Source: Comamonadaceae bacterium (GTDB taxonomy: Bacteria; Pseudomonadota; Gammaproteobacteria; Burkholderiales; Burkholderiaceae_C). From it: 64,000 bases of DNA. Positions 49,526-58,618 of this stretch are shown here, piece by piece. A program made the translations under genes and the position numbers. Position 1 is the stretch's first letter, and every line of letters begins with the position of its first letter. The stretch lies in contig CANJPU010000006.1 of NCBI GenBank assembly GCA_947476285.1, positions 1 to 64,000 on the forward strand, in the 5' to 3' direction. Below the pieces are notes generated by a model that was not told the DNA's origin, made no database searches, and was given only the letters and a program-made list of their open reading frames with translations.

Positions 49526-50827
49526 CTATCTGAGCAGCGCGATGGCAGCGGACATTTGCTCGTGTTCGAAGGCTGGGGCGAACTCCTTCGCTTCACGGGC
49601 CTGGAGCTCGATCCCAGGGCTTCTGGCCGCCGACTTCCACTCGGACACGGCCTGGACCACTTGAGACAGAATCGCCAACGCCTGCTCGGGATTCAGTGAG
49701 AAGTAATCCGCTCGTGCCATCAGCGCCGCCAAGGAGCCCACCGGGCCATCTTGCGGGGACAGCCAGGTCTTGGATTCGTTGATCTTGTCTGGAAATGGAT
49801 TGATATCAAAGGCTGGGGCCAGCCGCCATAGCCCCTTCTCCACGTGCAGAAAGCCCAAGTTGTTCAGGTGGTCGTCCACATTGGTGATCAGCAGATTGAA
49901 CACCAGGCGTCTCCAGAGCTGGCGCGTGTCGGCGACAGGGTCGTGCCCCCGGGCGCGAATCGCGTCCGCAATTTCGAAATAGCTTCGCTCTTCAGAGCGC
50001 GACGCTTGCAGCATGGAGGCGGCCGACAAATACGGAATACGCAAATCCCCCTCGGTTCGATCAAAGCGTTCGATCACCGCGACCGGTGTCCGTTCCACTT
50101 CTTCCACTCGGGCCTTCGCCGCATCAATGCCGGCGCGTTGCGCCAGGTGAAGAGCCAGCACTTCAGCGCGGGTGACATTGCGTTCATCGCTGACGCTGGG
50201 AAATTTTCCAAGGCACAGTCGCCCGTTCTTGTCGATCACCGTGCATTTGGGTCGAAGCCCTCCCAGGGAGGTGCCTTTACCTTGCAAGAAGCGCAGATCC
50301 GCCGCAGTGTCCTTGTTCATCTCCACGGCACGGCTGGCCTCATAGATCTTTTGCAAATCCACCAGCGCAGGTGTCTTGCGGCGACCGATTCCCGACTGTC
50401 TCAGGTAGTGTCCCGTCGAATCCCGAAGGCGCAAGGCGCCGACTCGGCTGAAGTCGTCCACCGCCAGCAGGTAATCCAGCTCAGTCAGCGGTGGCAGGCG
50501 CTCGGCCAAACGCCTTTTGGCATGGTCACGGGCGATCACTCTGCGGCCCCAAGCGTCGGGGGCCGTGTCCGCGATGGCGTGGTGGAACACGCAGTCCTGG
50601 GCTGTAGGCGCTCGCCGCCTTTGATGGCCCTGGATCAACTCCAGATCGGGTGACACGGCAAACCGGTGCGGGTCCGCGAGCCAGGTGGCGTCGTAGGTGA
50701 AGCTGGTGTTCTCGCGCGCGCCTTGCCTGACGTAGGTGAGTTGCCCCACGAGTTGGCCGGCCTCGCCGATGCACACCTGCACCGACTGGCGCACTGGGTC
50801 TGCAGTGCCTGCATTCATGGCTCTCAC
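49526..50827 (-). CDS. hipA: HipA-type serine/threonine kinase toxin
   Basis: A 433-residue HipA-family kinase. Seen: the auto-inhibitory/phosphorylation loop GTSLGGLRPK (Ser187, Lys194), Lys208 in LCLGKFPS, the catalytic Asp318 in NVDDHLNN, and the metal-binding Asp340 in AFDINP. HipA of E. coli inactivates glutamyl-tRNA synthetase; relatives have other tRNA synthetase targets. The start is GTG at 50827, overlapping hipB by 4 bases (GTGA); an ATG at 50818 is an alternative. All key residues appear intact, so an active toxin is expected. Confidence 0.9.
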   Translation of the reverse strand: MRAMNAGTADPVRQSVQVCIGEAGQLVGQLTYVRQGARENTSFTYDATWLADPHRFAVSPDLELIQGHQRRRAPTAQDCVFHHAIADTAPDAWGRRVIARDHAKRRLAERLPPLTELDYLLAVDDFSRVGALRLRDSTGHYLRQSGIGRRKTPALVDLQKIYEASRAVEMNKDTAADLRFLQGKGTSLGGLRPKCTVIDKNGRLCLGKFPSVSDERNVTRAEVLALHLAQRAGIDAAKARVEEVERTPVAVIERFDRTEGDLRIPYLSAASMLQASRSEERSYFEIADAIRARGHDPVADTRQLWRRLVFNLLITNVDDHLNNLGFLHVEKGLWRLAPAFDINPFPDKINESKTWLSPQDGPVGSLAALMARADYFSLNPEQALAILSQVVQAVSEWKSAARSPGIELQAREAKEFAPAFEHEQMSAAIALLR

Positions 50828-51210
50828 CGCGCCCCCGCTGTGCTGGTCGGCTTCTTGCTGCGTATGCGTTTGGGCACATGCTCGTCCGCCAGGGTCAGGC
50901 CGATGTCGTCCTGGGCCGTGTCTATGAGGGAGCCCAGTCGCTCGATCTCGCCGAAGACGTAGAGGGCGCGAGCGATGAAGTGCAGTGGAACGCGCAGGTC
51001 ACCTTTTTCCATGCGCTTGATGGTTGAAGGCGATGCGCCGATGCGCTCGGCGAGCGACTCCTGTGAAATGTGCCGTCGGCGCCGCGCCAGCGCGAGATCT
51101 TGCCCCAGCTTGGCAATGGCGCGCTCCACCGGTGCCGGTGGAGGCAATCGGTTGGTATTAAAGGTCTTACTGGAGCCTTTATTGGATCTAATGGATTCCA
51201 TCGGACCCAT
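50824..51210 (-). CDS. hipB: HipB-type antitoxin
   Basis: A 128-residue XRE-family DNA-binding protein: the HTH is RRHISQESLAERIGASPSTIKRMEKGD (about 45-72). HipB binds its own promoter and neutralises HipA. The C-terminal tail is basic (KRIRSKKPTSTAGAR). Two starts exist, at 51210 and 51201; an inverted repeat covers both. It stands before hipA in the normal order. Confidence 0.88.
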   Translation of the reverse strand: MGPMESIRSNKGSSKTFNTNRLPPPAPVERAIAKLGQDLALARRRRHISQESLAERIGASPSTIKRMEKGDLRVPLHFIARALYVFGEIERLGSLIDTAQDDIGLTLADEHVPKRIRSKKPTSTAGAR

Positions 51211-51303
51211 TATATTGGATCTTGTTCGATAGTTATCGGAGTTTGATTTTAATATACCCCATGGAGGCTATAAAACTACCTAAGGAGCCCTATGGGATCC
51301 ATA
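51191..51303. promoter_or_regulatory. hipBA promoter/operator region with several inverted repeats
   Basis: An AT-rich stretch in GC-rich surroundings. CGATA-GT-TATCG (51227-51238) is a perfect 12-bp palindrome 17-28 bases upstream of hipB. ATGGA-T-TCCAT (51191-51201) covers the second hipB start codon, and TATGG-GAT-CCATA lies at 51291-51303. ATTGGATCT occurs at 51181-51189 and again at 51214-51222. These are good candidates for HipB operators, so the operon is probably autoregulated. Confidence 0.55.
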
Positions 51304-51308
51304 AGTGT

Positions 51309-52985
51309 CTACGCAATGGTGTCGCTCGTCGGTATGGAACGATCGCTCCCCATCAACCCAAGCGCCACCGCCTCAGCCACCCGTATCCCGTCCACCCCGG
51401 CCGAGAGAATTCCGCCGGCATAGCTCGCGCCTTCGCCGGCCGGGTAGAGGCCGCGCACATTCAGGCTTTGGTAGTTCTCGCCGCGGGTGATCTTCAGGGG
51501 TGAGGATGTTCGAGTCTCGACGCCGGTGAGCACGGCGCCTGGCATGTCAAAGCCCTTGATCTTGCGGCCAAAGGCCGGCAGGGCTTCGCGCAGGGCGGCA
51601 ATGGCGTAATCGGGCAGGGCGGTGTGCAAGTCGCCTAGCTTGACGCCCGGTTTGTACGAAGGCTCCACATCGCCAAGTTGGCTCGATGACTGTCCGGCGA
51701 TGAAGTCGCCCAGCAACTGGGCCGGCGCCTGGTAATTGCCGCCGCCCAGCACAAAGGCGCGCGACTCCAACTCGCGCTGCAAGGCCATGCCAGCCAGCGG
51801 CCCGCCCGGGTAGTCGCGCGGGTCTATGCCTACCACCATGCCGGCATTGGCATTGCGCTCGTTGCGAGAGTACTGGCTCATGCCGTTGGTGACCACGCGC
51901 TGCGCCTCTGAGGTGGCCGCCACCACGGTGCCGCCCGGGCACATGCAGAAGCTGTAGACAGTGCGGCCGTTGCTCGCGTGATGGACCAGCTTGTAGTCAG
52001 CCGCGCCCAGTAGCGGATGGCCGGCATGCCGGCCCCAGCGTGCGCGGTCGATCACACCCTGCGGGTGTTCGATGCGAAAGCCGATGGAGAAAGGTTTGGC
52101 CTCCAGGTGCACGCCGCGTTGGTGCAGCATCTCGAAGGTGTCACGCGAGCTGTGGCCCAGCGCCAGCACCACATGATCCGTGCGCACCTCGTGCAGTTGG
52201 CCCGTGGCTTGATCGAGCACCGTGAGGCCGCGAACCTGTTTGCCATCGGCGTCTTGCTCGATCAGCAGATCGGTCACCCGGTGCGAAAATCGAACCTCGC
52301 CACCCAAGGCGATGATCTGCTCGCGCAGGTTCTCCACCACTTTCACCAGCTTGAAGGTGCCGATATGCGGGTGTGCCGCAACGAGAATCTCAGGCGGTGC
52401 GCCGGCCTTGACGAATTCAGCCATGACCTTGCGCCCCAAGTAGCGCGGGTCCTTGATCTGGCTGTAGAGTTTGCCATCGGAAAAGGTGCCGGCGCCGCCT
52501 TCGCCGAACTGCACATTGCTTTCGGGGTTGAGTTCGCCCTTGCGCCACAGTCCCCAGGTGTCCTTGGTGCGTTCGCGTACCTTCTTGCCGCGCTCAAGCA
52601 CGATGGGGCACAGGCCCATCTGCGCCAGCACCAGCGCGGCGAAGATGCCACAGGGACCGAAGCCGACCACCACTGGCCGCACGGGCGGAGGCGTCGTGGC
52701 TTGCACGCAGGGCCGCCATTGCATGTCAGGCGTGATGTCCACATGCGGATCGTTCGCGCACTTGGCGATCACTGCGGGCTGCGACGACGGGTCGGTCAGC
52801 GTCACATCGACGATGTACACCGCTGCGAGCTGCGCCTTGCGCGCGTCGAAGCTGCGTTTGAAGATCTGCACATTGGCGATGTCGCCCTGCGGCAGGCCCA
52901 GCACGCGGCAGGCTGCGCCAAGCAATGGCGCTGCGGCTTGTTCCGCCTCGGGCAGGGTGAGCTTGATTTCGGAGATGCGAATCAT
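51309..52985 (-). CDS. FAD-dependent oxidoreductase of the COG2509 type
   Basis: A 558-residue flavoprotein of unknown substrate. An N-terminal helical domain (1-100) precedes the dinucleotide fold VVVGFGPCGIFAALVLAQMG. Strongly conserved COG2509 motifs follow: NVQFGEGGAGTFSDGKLYSQIKD, AHPHIGTFKLV, VLALGHSSRDTF, SFCMCPGGTVVAA and the C-terminal LYPAGEGASYAGGILSAGVDGIRVAEA. The family is uncharacterised but widespread, often thought to act on quinones or thiols without proof. A TATGAT about 40 bases upstream may be the -10. Confidence 0.85.
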   Translation of the reverse strand: MIRISEIKLTLPEAEQAAAPLLGAACRVLGLPQGDIANVQIFKRSFDARKAQLAAVYIVDVTLTDPSSQPAVIAKCANDPHVDITPDMQWRPCVQATTPPPVRPVVVGFGPCGIFAALVLAQMGLCPIVLERGKKVRERTKDTWGLWRKGELNPESNVQFGEGGAGTFSDGKLYSQIKDPRYLGRKVMAEFVKAGAPPEILVAAHPHIGTFKLVKVVENLREQIIALGGEVRFSHRVTDLLIEQDADGKQVRGLTVLDQATGQLHEVRTDHVVLALGHSSRDTFEMLHQRGVHLEAKPFSIGFRIEHPQGVIDRARWGRHAGHPLLGAADYKLVHHASNGRTVYSFCMCPGGTVVAATSEAQRVVTNGMSQYSRNERNANAGMVVGIDPRDYPGGPLAGMALQRELESRAFVLGGGNYQAPAQLLGDFIAGQSSSQLGDVEPSYKPGVKLGDLHTALPDYAIAALREALPAFGRKIKGFDMPGAVLTGVETRTSSPLKITRGENYQSLNVRGLYPAGEGASYAGGILSAGVDGIRVAEAVALGLMGSDRSIPTSDTIA

Positions 52986-53068
52986 GTGGATTCGTGGCTT
53001 GTGTTGATCAAGCAGACGAAGGCGGCGATCATAGCCGCCAGATCGCGCTTCTGGCGGCCCTGCCCAGT

Positions 53069-53986
53069 TCAGGCCGGCAGAAATCCTTCGATGGAAAGAT
53101 AGCGCTCGCCAGTGTCGTAGTTGAAGCCCAGCACAGTGGTGCCGGCGGGCAGATCAGGCAGTTTCTGGGCAATGGCGGCCAGTGTGGCGCCAGATGAGAT
53201 GCCGACCAGAATGCCTTCTTCGCGGGCGGCGCGCCGGGCCATCTCGCGGGCCGGTTCGGCATCCACCTGAATCACGCCGTCCAGCAGCGTGGTGTCGAGA
53301 TTCTTGGGGATGAAGCCCGCGCCAATGCCCTGGATCGGGTGAGGCGAGGGTTGTCCGCCTGAAATCACGGGTGAGGCCACCGGTTCGACCGCAAATACCT
53401 TTAGCCTCGGCCATGCTGCCTTGAGCACCCGCGCGCAGCCAGTGATGTGGCCGCCTGTGCCCACGCCGGTGATCAGCACGTCCAGGCCTTCTGGAAAATC
53501 TGCCAGGATCTCTTGGGCTGTAGTGCGTGCATGCACTTCGATGTTGGCGGGGTTTTCGAACTGCTGCGGCATCCAACCGCCAGGGGTCGCGGCCAGCAGC
53601 TCCTGGGCACGGGCGATCGAGCCTTTCATGCCCTTCTCGCGCGGGGTGAGCTCAAAGCTCGCGCCGTAGGCCAGCATCAGGCGGCGGCGCTCCACCGACA
53701 TGCTGTCGGGCATGACCAGCACCAGCTTGTAGCCCTTGACGGCCGCCACCATGGCCAGGCCGATGCCGGTGTTACCCGAGGTGGGCTCGATGATGGTGCC
53801 GCCTGGTTTCAGTGCGCCAGAGCGCTCGGCGTCTTCCACCATGGCCAGCGCGATTCGGTCCTTGATGGAGCCGCCGGGGTTGCTGCGCTCAGATTTGATC
53901 CACACCGGGTGGCTATTGCCAAACAACCGGTTGATGCGGATGTGCGGTGTGCGGCCAATGGTTTCGAGAATGTTTGTGGCTCTCAT
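53069..53986 (-). CDS. cysK: Cysteine synthase (O-acetylserine sulfhydrylase)
   Basis: A 305-residue PLP enzyme. The PLP lysine is Lys42 in NPGGSIKDR; the substrate loop TSGNTG and the phosphate loop [11 protein letters not shown] are present, with GISSGAT near the end. Sequence style ([17 protein letters not shown]) and length are those of the CysK group rather than CysM. The start has GGAGG in its leader. Transcribed divergently from rnpB with about 75 bases between. Confidence 0.92.
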   Translation of the reverse strand: MRATNILETIGRTPHIRINRLFGNSHPVWIKSERSNPGGSIKDRIALAMVEDAERSGALKPGGTIIEPTSGNTGIGLAMVAAVKGYKLVLVMPDSMSVERRRLMLAYGASFELTPREKGMKGSIARAQELLAATPGGWMPQQFENPANIEVHARTTAQEILADFPEGLDVLITGVGTGGHITGCARVLKAAWPRLKVFAVEPVASPVISGGQPSPHPIQGIGAGFIPKNLDTTLLDGVIQVDAEPAREMARRAAREEGILVGISSGATLAAIAQKLPDLPAGTTVLGFNYDTGERYLSIEGFLPA

Positions 53987-54047
53987 GAGGTATGCCTCCA
54001 GTTCGAATGCAAAGCGCTATTCTCGCGCGTGTCGGGCGCAAAAGGGT

Positions 54048-54053
54048 GATAAT
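54048..54053 (+). promoter_or_regulatory. -10 box of rnpB
   Basis: GATAAT (54048-54053) is placed so that transcription would begin at about 54061, where the P1 helix of RNase P RNA starts. A clear -35 is not seen. Confidence 0.5.
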
Positions 54054-54060
54054 TCTCGGC

Positions 54061-54431
54061 GTGAAGCCCACCAGACCGCCGCTGGTGCAAGCCGTAAGGC
54101 CGACGCTCGCAAAGGTCGCAAGACTGGTGCGTGCATCGGGTGGAAACACCGCACTGGAGGAACGTCCGGACTGCACAGGGCAGCGTAGCAGGTAACACCT
54201 GTCCACCGTGAGGTGAGGATTAGAGCAACAGAGACGAGTCGCGGCGCGCAAGCGCTGCGGGTGAAACGGGCAATCTCTACGCGCAGCAATACCAAGTAGG
54301 CACACGTTGACGGGGCCCCCGGAGTGTGCGGGTAGGTAGCACCGAGCCGCCTGGCGACAGGCGGCCCAGATGAATGGCGGTCACGTCCGGGCAACCGGAC
54401 GCCACAGAATCCGGCTTACGGTGGACTTCAC
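54061..54431 (+). ncRNA. rnpB: RNase P RNA, bacterial class A
   Basis: About 371 bases. The P1 ends pair: GTGAAG-C-CCACC at 54061-54072 and GGTGG-A-CTTCAC at 54420-54431. Conserved core elements are present in order: GAGGAACGTCCGGACTGCAC, the GAAACGGGCAATC segment, AGATGAATGG, and ACAGAATCCGGCTTAC near the 3' end. The UGG/GGU contact region for tRNA CCA is contained in the P15-type loop. The 3' end lies 30 bases from the stop of a convergent gene; the T-rich CTTTCTTTT after it may aid termination. Confidence 0.95.
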
Positions 54432-54460
54432 ACTTTCTTTTGATCGGCCGGTGAGCGCAC

Positions 54461-56143
54461 TCACTCCTGCATCAGTCCGAGCGACTCGATGCGTTGCACG
54501 TGGGCGTGCAAAGAGCGCTTGGCCATGGGCCACATGCGTGGCGGCACGTCCTCGTAAGCCAGCTCAACCCATTCTTCCAGCGTGCCTTCGGGCCGGGTCT
54601 TCATGGCGGACATCACCTTGGCCTCGCGCTTGAGGCGGTGCGCCTTGAGATGTGCAACGGCCTGAGGTGCGAAACCCAGCACGTGGCCGTGGGCTGGCAG
54701 GATGAAGCCGATGTCATGCGCTTCGCAGGCGCGCGCCAGCCGGTCCAGCGAATCGATGTAGTCCGTCATGTCGCCGTCGGGTGGATCGACGATGGTGGTG
54801 CTGCCGTTAAGAATGTGATCGCCCGAGAACAGCAGGCCGTCTTCCAGCAGCACCAGGCACAGATGATTGGCCGCGTGGCCGGGTGTGTGGATCACCTTCA
54901 GGGTATGGCGCAGGCCACCGCCTTCGAGCACCAGCTCTTCACCGTCGGCCAGCGCACGTTCCGGCACGAATTCGCTGGCCGCTCGCGCCGTCGGCGCCGA
55001 AGGCAGTCCCAGGATCGCCGGCTTGTGGGCACACAGTGCCTGCAAGGGCCGGGCGCCAGGCGCGTGGTCCGGGTGAGAATGGGTGCACACGATCATGCGG
55101 ATGTCGCCATTGGCGGCGCGCCAGAGGCGTTCGATGTGTTCGGGCTCATTGGGCCCCGGATCGATGGCGATGTAGCCAGTGTTGGGGTCGCCCACGAGAT
55201 AACTGTTGGTGCCTGGCCCCGTCATCACGCCGGGATTGGGTGCCGTCAGGCGTGTGATGTTGCGCAGCAAGGGCACGGCTTGATCGGTGTGCCAATCCAG
55301 ATGATGAACGAGCTGGCCGTCCGGGCTGACCAGCTCCAGTTCGCCAAAGGCCATCTCGTGTTCCATGAAGCGCACGGCGACGCCGTTCACGAAGCCACCG
55401 CGTGGACTGCTGGTCCACAGCGGCTTGCCGCTGCTGCAAGCCTGCAGCGCCGCATCAACCGAAGCGAACTTTGCCAGCCGCTCCAGCGTGCGCACGGTAG
55501 GAAAGATCATGAAGAAATTGCCAGCTTTGTGACGCGCCAGCGCGTCCTCTGGCCGCACCCACACCGGTTCGAACTGTTCGGCCTCATCGGCCACCGGTGT
55601 CTGGCCCTCGGGCATGCGCGCTGCCAGAAAGGGCACGTCAAAGCGGCGTGGCATGTCGCGGTCGGTGATCCAGTGGGCCAGCACGAACACTTGATCGGCG
55701 GCCAGCACCAGGCCGCGTTCCCGGCATTGAGCAATCAAGGGCTGGTGCCGGTCCAGTGAGGCCACGTCCTGGCCATCGACCGGGCGGCCATCGGCATGGC
55801 GTGCCAGCAGCACGCCCAACTCCTCGAAGCTCTCTCGCACTGCGGCGATGGCTTGTGTCAGGCGCAGATCATCCTGATCGGGGCGGCGCGCGGCCAGCTC
55901 GTGCACCTGCGCGTCAGCCGCGTCGATGCCGCCGCCGGGAAACACATAGGCGCCCGGCGCGAAACTGGCGGTGGGCGAACGGCGCGTCATCAGCACTTCC
56001 AGGCCTGCCTGGTGGTCGCGTAGCAGCAGTACCGTGGCGGCAGGGCGTGCAAGGGCCGGTTCGCGCTGAGCATGAATGAGTTGTGTGGGTCTGACCATTC
56101 GCACATTATCCGCAAGGTCGCTGGTGTATGCGAAAGTTGTCAT
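54461..56143 (-). CDS. Nudix hydrolase-metallo-beta-lactamase fusion
   Basis: A 560-residue two-domain hydrolase. Residues about 35-235 form a Nudix domain: the box is split, PGGGI (69-73) then RESFEELG (103-110), a long insertion seen in NUDT8/NUDT19-type CoA or nucleotide hydrolases. Residues about 285-540 form a metallo-beta-lactamase fold of the LACTB2 type: THSHPDH (355, 357, 359, 360 as ligands), His423, Asp442 (SGDH) and His485 (PAHGH). The start is ATG at 56143; a second ATG at 56098, six bases after a GATAAT box, is as likely. Substrates unknown. Confidence 0.88.
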   Translation of the reverse strand: MTTFAYTSDLADNVRMVRPTQLIHAQREPALARPAATVLLLRDHQAGLEVLMTRRSPTASFAPGAYVFPGGGIDAADAQVHELAARRPDQDDLRLTQAIAAVRESFEELGVLLARHADGRPVDGQDVASLDRHQPLIAQCRERGLVLAADQVFVLAHWITDRDMPRRFDVPFLAARMPEGQTPVADEAEQFEPVWVRPEDALARHKAGNFFMIFPTVRTLERLAKFASVDAALQACSSGKPLWTSSPRGGFVNGVAVRFMEHEMAFGELELVSPDGQLVHHLDWHTDQAVPLLRNITRLTAPNPGVMTGPGTNSYLVGDPNTGYIAIDPGPNEPEHIERLWRAANGDIRMIVCTHSHPDHAPGARPLQALCAHKPAILGLPSAPTARAASEFVPERALADGEELVLEGGGLRHTLKVIHTPGHAANHLCLVLLEDGLLFSGDHILNGSTTIVDPPDGDMTDYIDSLDRLARACEAHDIGFILPAHGHVLGFAPQAVAHLKAHRLKREAKVMSAMKTRPEGTLEEWVELAYEDVPPRMWPMAKRSLHAHVQRIESLGLMQE

Positions 56144-56152
56144 CCACGCAGG

Positions 56153-56692
56153 CTACTCGTCTTCGGGCGTAATCTCCAGTGCCACCAGAATGCGCGCGAC
56201 CATGTTGTAGGCCGCGATCGCGGCCGTCAGCTCGACCAGTTCAGTCGTGCCAAAGCGCTGACGCAATTGGTCGAACAGGGCGCTGTCCACTTTAATCTGC
56301 TGCGTCATCTGCGCTGCATAGCGCACCACCAGGGCTTGGTCGGCGCCCAGGCCGGTGGTGTCAGCGCATTGGCTCGCCACGAAAGCATTGAGCGCATCCA
56401 GATCCGATTGCGCGCCGCCCGCAGCCAGGAAGTCCGGCGCGTGATGGTGATACTCGTAGTGGGCGCCGGTCAGCAGAGCCACGGCGCAGATGCCCAACTC
56501 GCTCAGTTGGCGGTTCACCGACAGGCCGCTGCGCACGTTTTTCATGAAGACGTTCCAGCCTCGGGCGAGCGGCTCGCTCCAAAGCAGGGCGCGGTCAAGG
56601 TTCAGCAGTGTGCCGCCACGGCGCGCCAAGATGGCGTCGACCAGGTCGGCGGGTTGGGGCTTGAGATTGGCGGTCCAGTCGGGAATGCGCAT
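56153..56692 (-). CDS. Carboxymuconolactone decarboxylase family protein
   Basis: A 179-residue AhpD/CMD-fold protein. Seen: LARGWNVFMKNVRSGLSVNRQLSELGICAVALLTGAHYEYHHHAPDFLAAGG. The redox CXXC of AhpD is missing (one cysteine only in that stretch), so peroxidase activity is unlikely; it may be a decarboxylase-like or hydrolase-like member. The ATG at 56692 is preferred over a GTG 30 bases upstream. One copy of a 20-bp inverted repeat lies about 90 bases upstream. Confidence 0.8.
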   Translation of the reverse strand: MRIPDWTANLKPQPADLVDAILARRGGTLLNLDRALLWSEPLARGWNVFMKNVRSGLSVNRQLSELGICAVALLTGAHYEYHHHAPDFLAAGGAQSDLDALNAFVASQCADTTGLGADQALVVRYAAQMTQQIKVDSALFDQLRQRFGTTELVELTAAIAAYNMVARILVALEITPEDE

Positions 56693-56780
56693 GATGGATG
56701 GGTTCTGTGAGTGGGAAGTCACTCAGCATAAACGCAGCGACTTGCACCGCCCGGCGCCCCGGCCTCGCGCTGCGCAGACA

Positions 56781-57018
56781 ATCCTGAAAACGGCAGTTGG
56801 CCGCTTATTTTCAGCAGGAAGCCCCCGTGAGCGTTGAGTTTCTTAGCCTTGAAGTTACTCACCGATTGGGTGCGAGCGCTACTCACTCGATTGAGCGTCT
56901 GACAAACCCGCTGGCGGCGTTGCTCCTCCTTGCAGGCATCAGCCTGCTGCGTCGTCGCGCCTTGCCATCGGGCCTGCCAGACGCCCACTCGAGCGAGTCC
57001 AACTGCCGTTTTCAGGAT
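56781..57018. mobile_element. 238-bp element with 20-bp perfect terminal inverted repeats (MITE-like) between the CMD gene and dapF
   Basis: ATCCTGAAAACGGCAGTTGG at 56781-56800 is repeated exactly in inverse orientation at 56999-57018. Counting the repeats from CCTG, the flanking bases are ACAAT on the left and ATAAT on the right, a near match that could be an imperfect 5-bp target duplication. Inside are a hairpin GCAGGC-ATCA-GCCTGC (56932-56947) and two related ACTCAC-CGATTG segments. No intact transposase is encoded. The alternative is a pair of divergent regulatory sites, because each copy points outward to a gene. Confidence 0.55.
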
Positions 57019-57021
57019 AAT
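57016..57021 (+). promoter_or_regulatory. Candidate -10 box before dapF, overlapping the inverted repeat
   Basis: GATAAT at 57016-57021, then GGCCCCCC, then the dapF ATG at 57030. The first three bases belong to the right inverted repeat. Confidence 0.4.
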
Positions 57022-57029
57022 GGCCCCCC

Positions 57030-57902
57030 ATGCGAATACGTTTCACCAAGATGCAGGGGGCCGGCAACGACTTCGTCGTGCTCGATGAAACCCGCGCGCC
57101 GTTGCACCTTTCGCCCGCGCAATATCGGTTCCTGGCCGATCGGCACTACGGCGTGGGCGCCGATCAAGTTCTGTCGGTGCGGCCCTCGCCAGCCGAGGGC
57201 CTTGATTTCGAATACGTCATTCACAACGCCGACGGCGGCCAGGTCGAGCAGTGCGGCAACGGTGCGCGTTGTTTTGCCCGCTATGTTCGCGACAAGGGTC
57301 TGACCCAGAGCGACCGCGTGAAGGTGCGCACCTTGTCCGGGGTGATCGAGCCGCAGCTCAATGCCGATGGACGCGTCACGGTAGACATGGGTGCGCCGGT
57401 GTTCGAGCCCGGCGTCATCCCCTTTGACGCCGCCGGCCTCTCGCCGCAGGCGGATGCCTCCTGGCACAAGTGGCATCTGGCACTGGGTGCCAACGCCGAT
57501 TCGACCATCGTCGCCGTCGCCATTCTCTCCATGGGCAATCCACATGCGGTGATGGAAGTGGCCGACGTGGACAGCGCTCCTGTGCACAGCCAGGGCCTGT
57601 TGATCGAGCGCCATCCGCGCTTTCCCAGCCGAGTCAATGCCGGCTTCATGCAGGTGCAAAGCCGATCGTCCATCCGTCTGCGGGTCTGGGAGCGCGGTGC
57701 CGGCGAGACCCTGGCCTGCGGTACCGGCGCATGCGCCGCAGTGGTGGCCGGTATTCGTCTGGGTCGGCTGGACGGCAAAGTAGATGTGCACACGCGCGGT
57801 GGTGTGCTGACAATCGAGTGGGCTGGTGGCACCGCACCCGTGATGATGACCGGCCCGGCCGTCACGGTATTTGAGGGCGAGATTGAGGTACCCGAACTAT
57901 GA
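57030..57902 (+). CDS. dapF: Diaminopimelate epimerase
   Basis: A 290-residue cofactor-free racemase that turns LL- into meso-diaminopimelate for lysine and peptidoglycan. Both catalytic cysteines are present: Cys75 in QCGNGARC and Cys230 in [20 protein letters not shown] at the N-terminus and [10 protein letters not shown] are further family marks. A DUF484 gene overlaps its end by 4 bases, as in many proteobacteria. Confidence 0.97.
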   Translation: MRIRFTKMQGAGNDFVVLDETRAPLHLSPAQYRFLADRHYGVGADQVLSVRPSPAEGLDFEYVIHNADGGQVEQCGNGARCFARYVRDKGLTQSDRVKVRTLSGVIEPQLNADGRVTVDMGAPVFEPGVIPFDAAGLSPQADASWHKWHLALGANADSTIVAVAILSMGNPHAVMEVADVDSAPVHSQGLLIERHPRFPSRVNAGFMQVQSRSSIRLRVWERGAGETLACGTGACAAVVAGIRLGRLDGKVDVHTRGGVLTIEWAGGTAPVMMTGPAVTVFEGEIEVPEL

Positions 57903-58594
57903 CAAACAACAACCCCATTAACCCCATCACAGAAGACGACATTGCCAACTACCTGGCAAACACGCCCGACTTCTTCACGCGTCATGCGCAGTTGCTCTCC
58001 ACCGTGCAACTCACCAGCCCGCACGGCAATCGCGCCGTGAGCCTGCAAGAGCGGCAGGCCGAGATGCTGCGCGAAAAGATCAGGGCCCTGGAGCACCGGC
58101 TGATGGACATGGTGCGCAATGGCAATGAAAATCTCATCATTGCCGACCGCCTGCACCGCTGGGCATGCAGGCTGTTCCAGGTGCAGTCGGCGCGGGCGCT
58201 GCCACGCGCCATCGTCGACGAAATTCGTGCGCACTTCATAGTTCCGCAAGTGGCGATCAAGGTCTGGGATGTCAGCAGCCTTTATGGCGACGAAAACTTT
58301 GCGCAGGGTGTGAGCGACGATGCCTGCACCTTTGCTTCCTCGCTCACTCAGCCGTATTGCGGCATCAACTCCGGCTTCGAGGCCGTGAACTGGCTGGACG
58401 ACACGGCAATGGCCATGTCGGTTGCCTTCATACCCCTGCGTGATGCGCCCGACAATGCCACCGGGCCGGCATTTGGCATGCTGGTGCTGGCTTCACCTGA
58501 TCCCCAGCGATTCCAGGGCGGCATGGGCACTGATTTTCTGGAGCGCATTGCCGAAGTATCGAGCGCCGCCTTGTCGAGGCTGCGGGTCGAGTAA
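57899..58594 (+). CDS. DUF484 family protein
   Basis: A 231-residue protein with an N-terminal helical region ([34 protein letters not shown]) and a GAF-like C-terminal domain, the DUF484 plan. The dapF-DUF484-xerC order is conserved in proteobacteria and suggests a link to cell-wall or chromosome-end steps, but the function is unknown. It overlaps dapF by 4 bases and ends 24 bases before xerC. Confidence 0.88.
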   Translation: MTNNNPINPITEDDIANYLANTPDFFTRHAQLLSTVQLTSPHGNRAVSLQERQAEMLREKIRALEHRLMDMVRNGNENLIIADRLHRWACRLFQVQSARALPRAIVDEIRAHFIVPQVAIKVWDVSSLYGDENFAQGVSDDACTFASSLTQPYCGINSGFEAVNWLDDTAMAMSVAFIPLRDAPDNATGPAFGMLVLASPDPQRFQGGMGTDFLERIAEVSSAALSRLRVE

Positions 58595-58618
58595 GCAAGC
58601 GCTACGGTCACACTTCGC

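Noticed and set aside
51261..51503. Plus-strand frame beginning MEAIKLPKEPYG after the hip operator
   Set aside because: It runs antisense into the COG2509 gene, and its start lies among operator palindromes, without a ribosome site.
52017..53102. Open frame of 361 codons opposite the COG2509 gene
   Set aside because: No recognisable motif; the opposite strand carries a well-conserved flavoprotein.
54494..55759. Open frame of 421 codons opposite the Nudix-MBL gene
   Set aside because: Both enzyme domains are clear on the minus strand.
56797..57303. Plus-strand frame inside the inverted-repeat element ending in a hydrophobic, arginine-flanked segment that resembles a PEP-CTERM tail
   Set aside because: It runs into dapF out of frame, lacks the PEP motif, and its resemblance rests on one short hydrophobic stretch.
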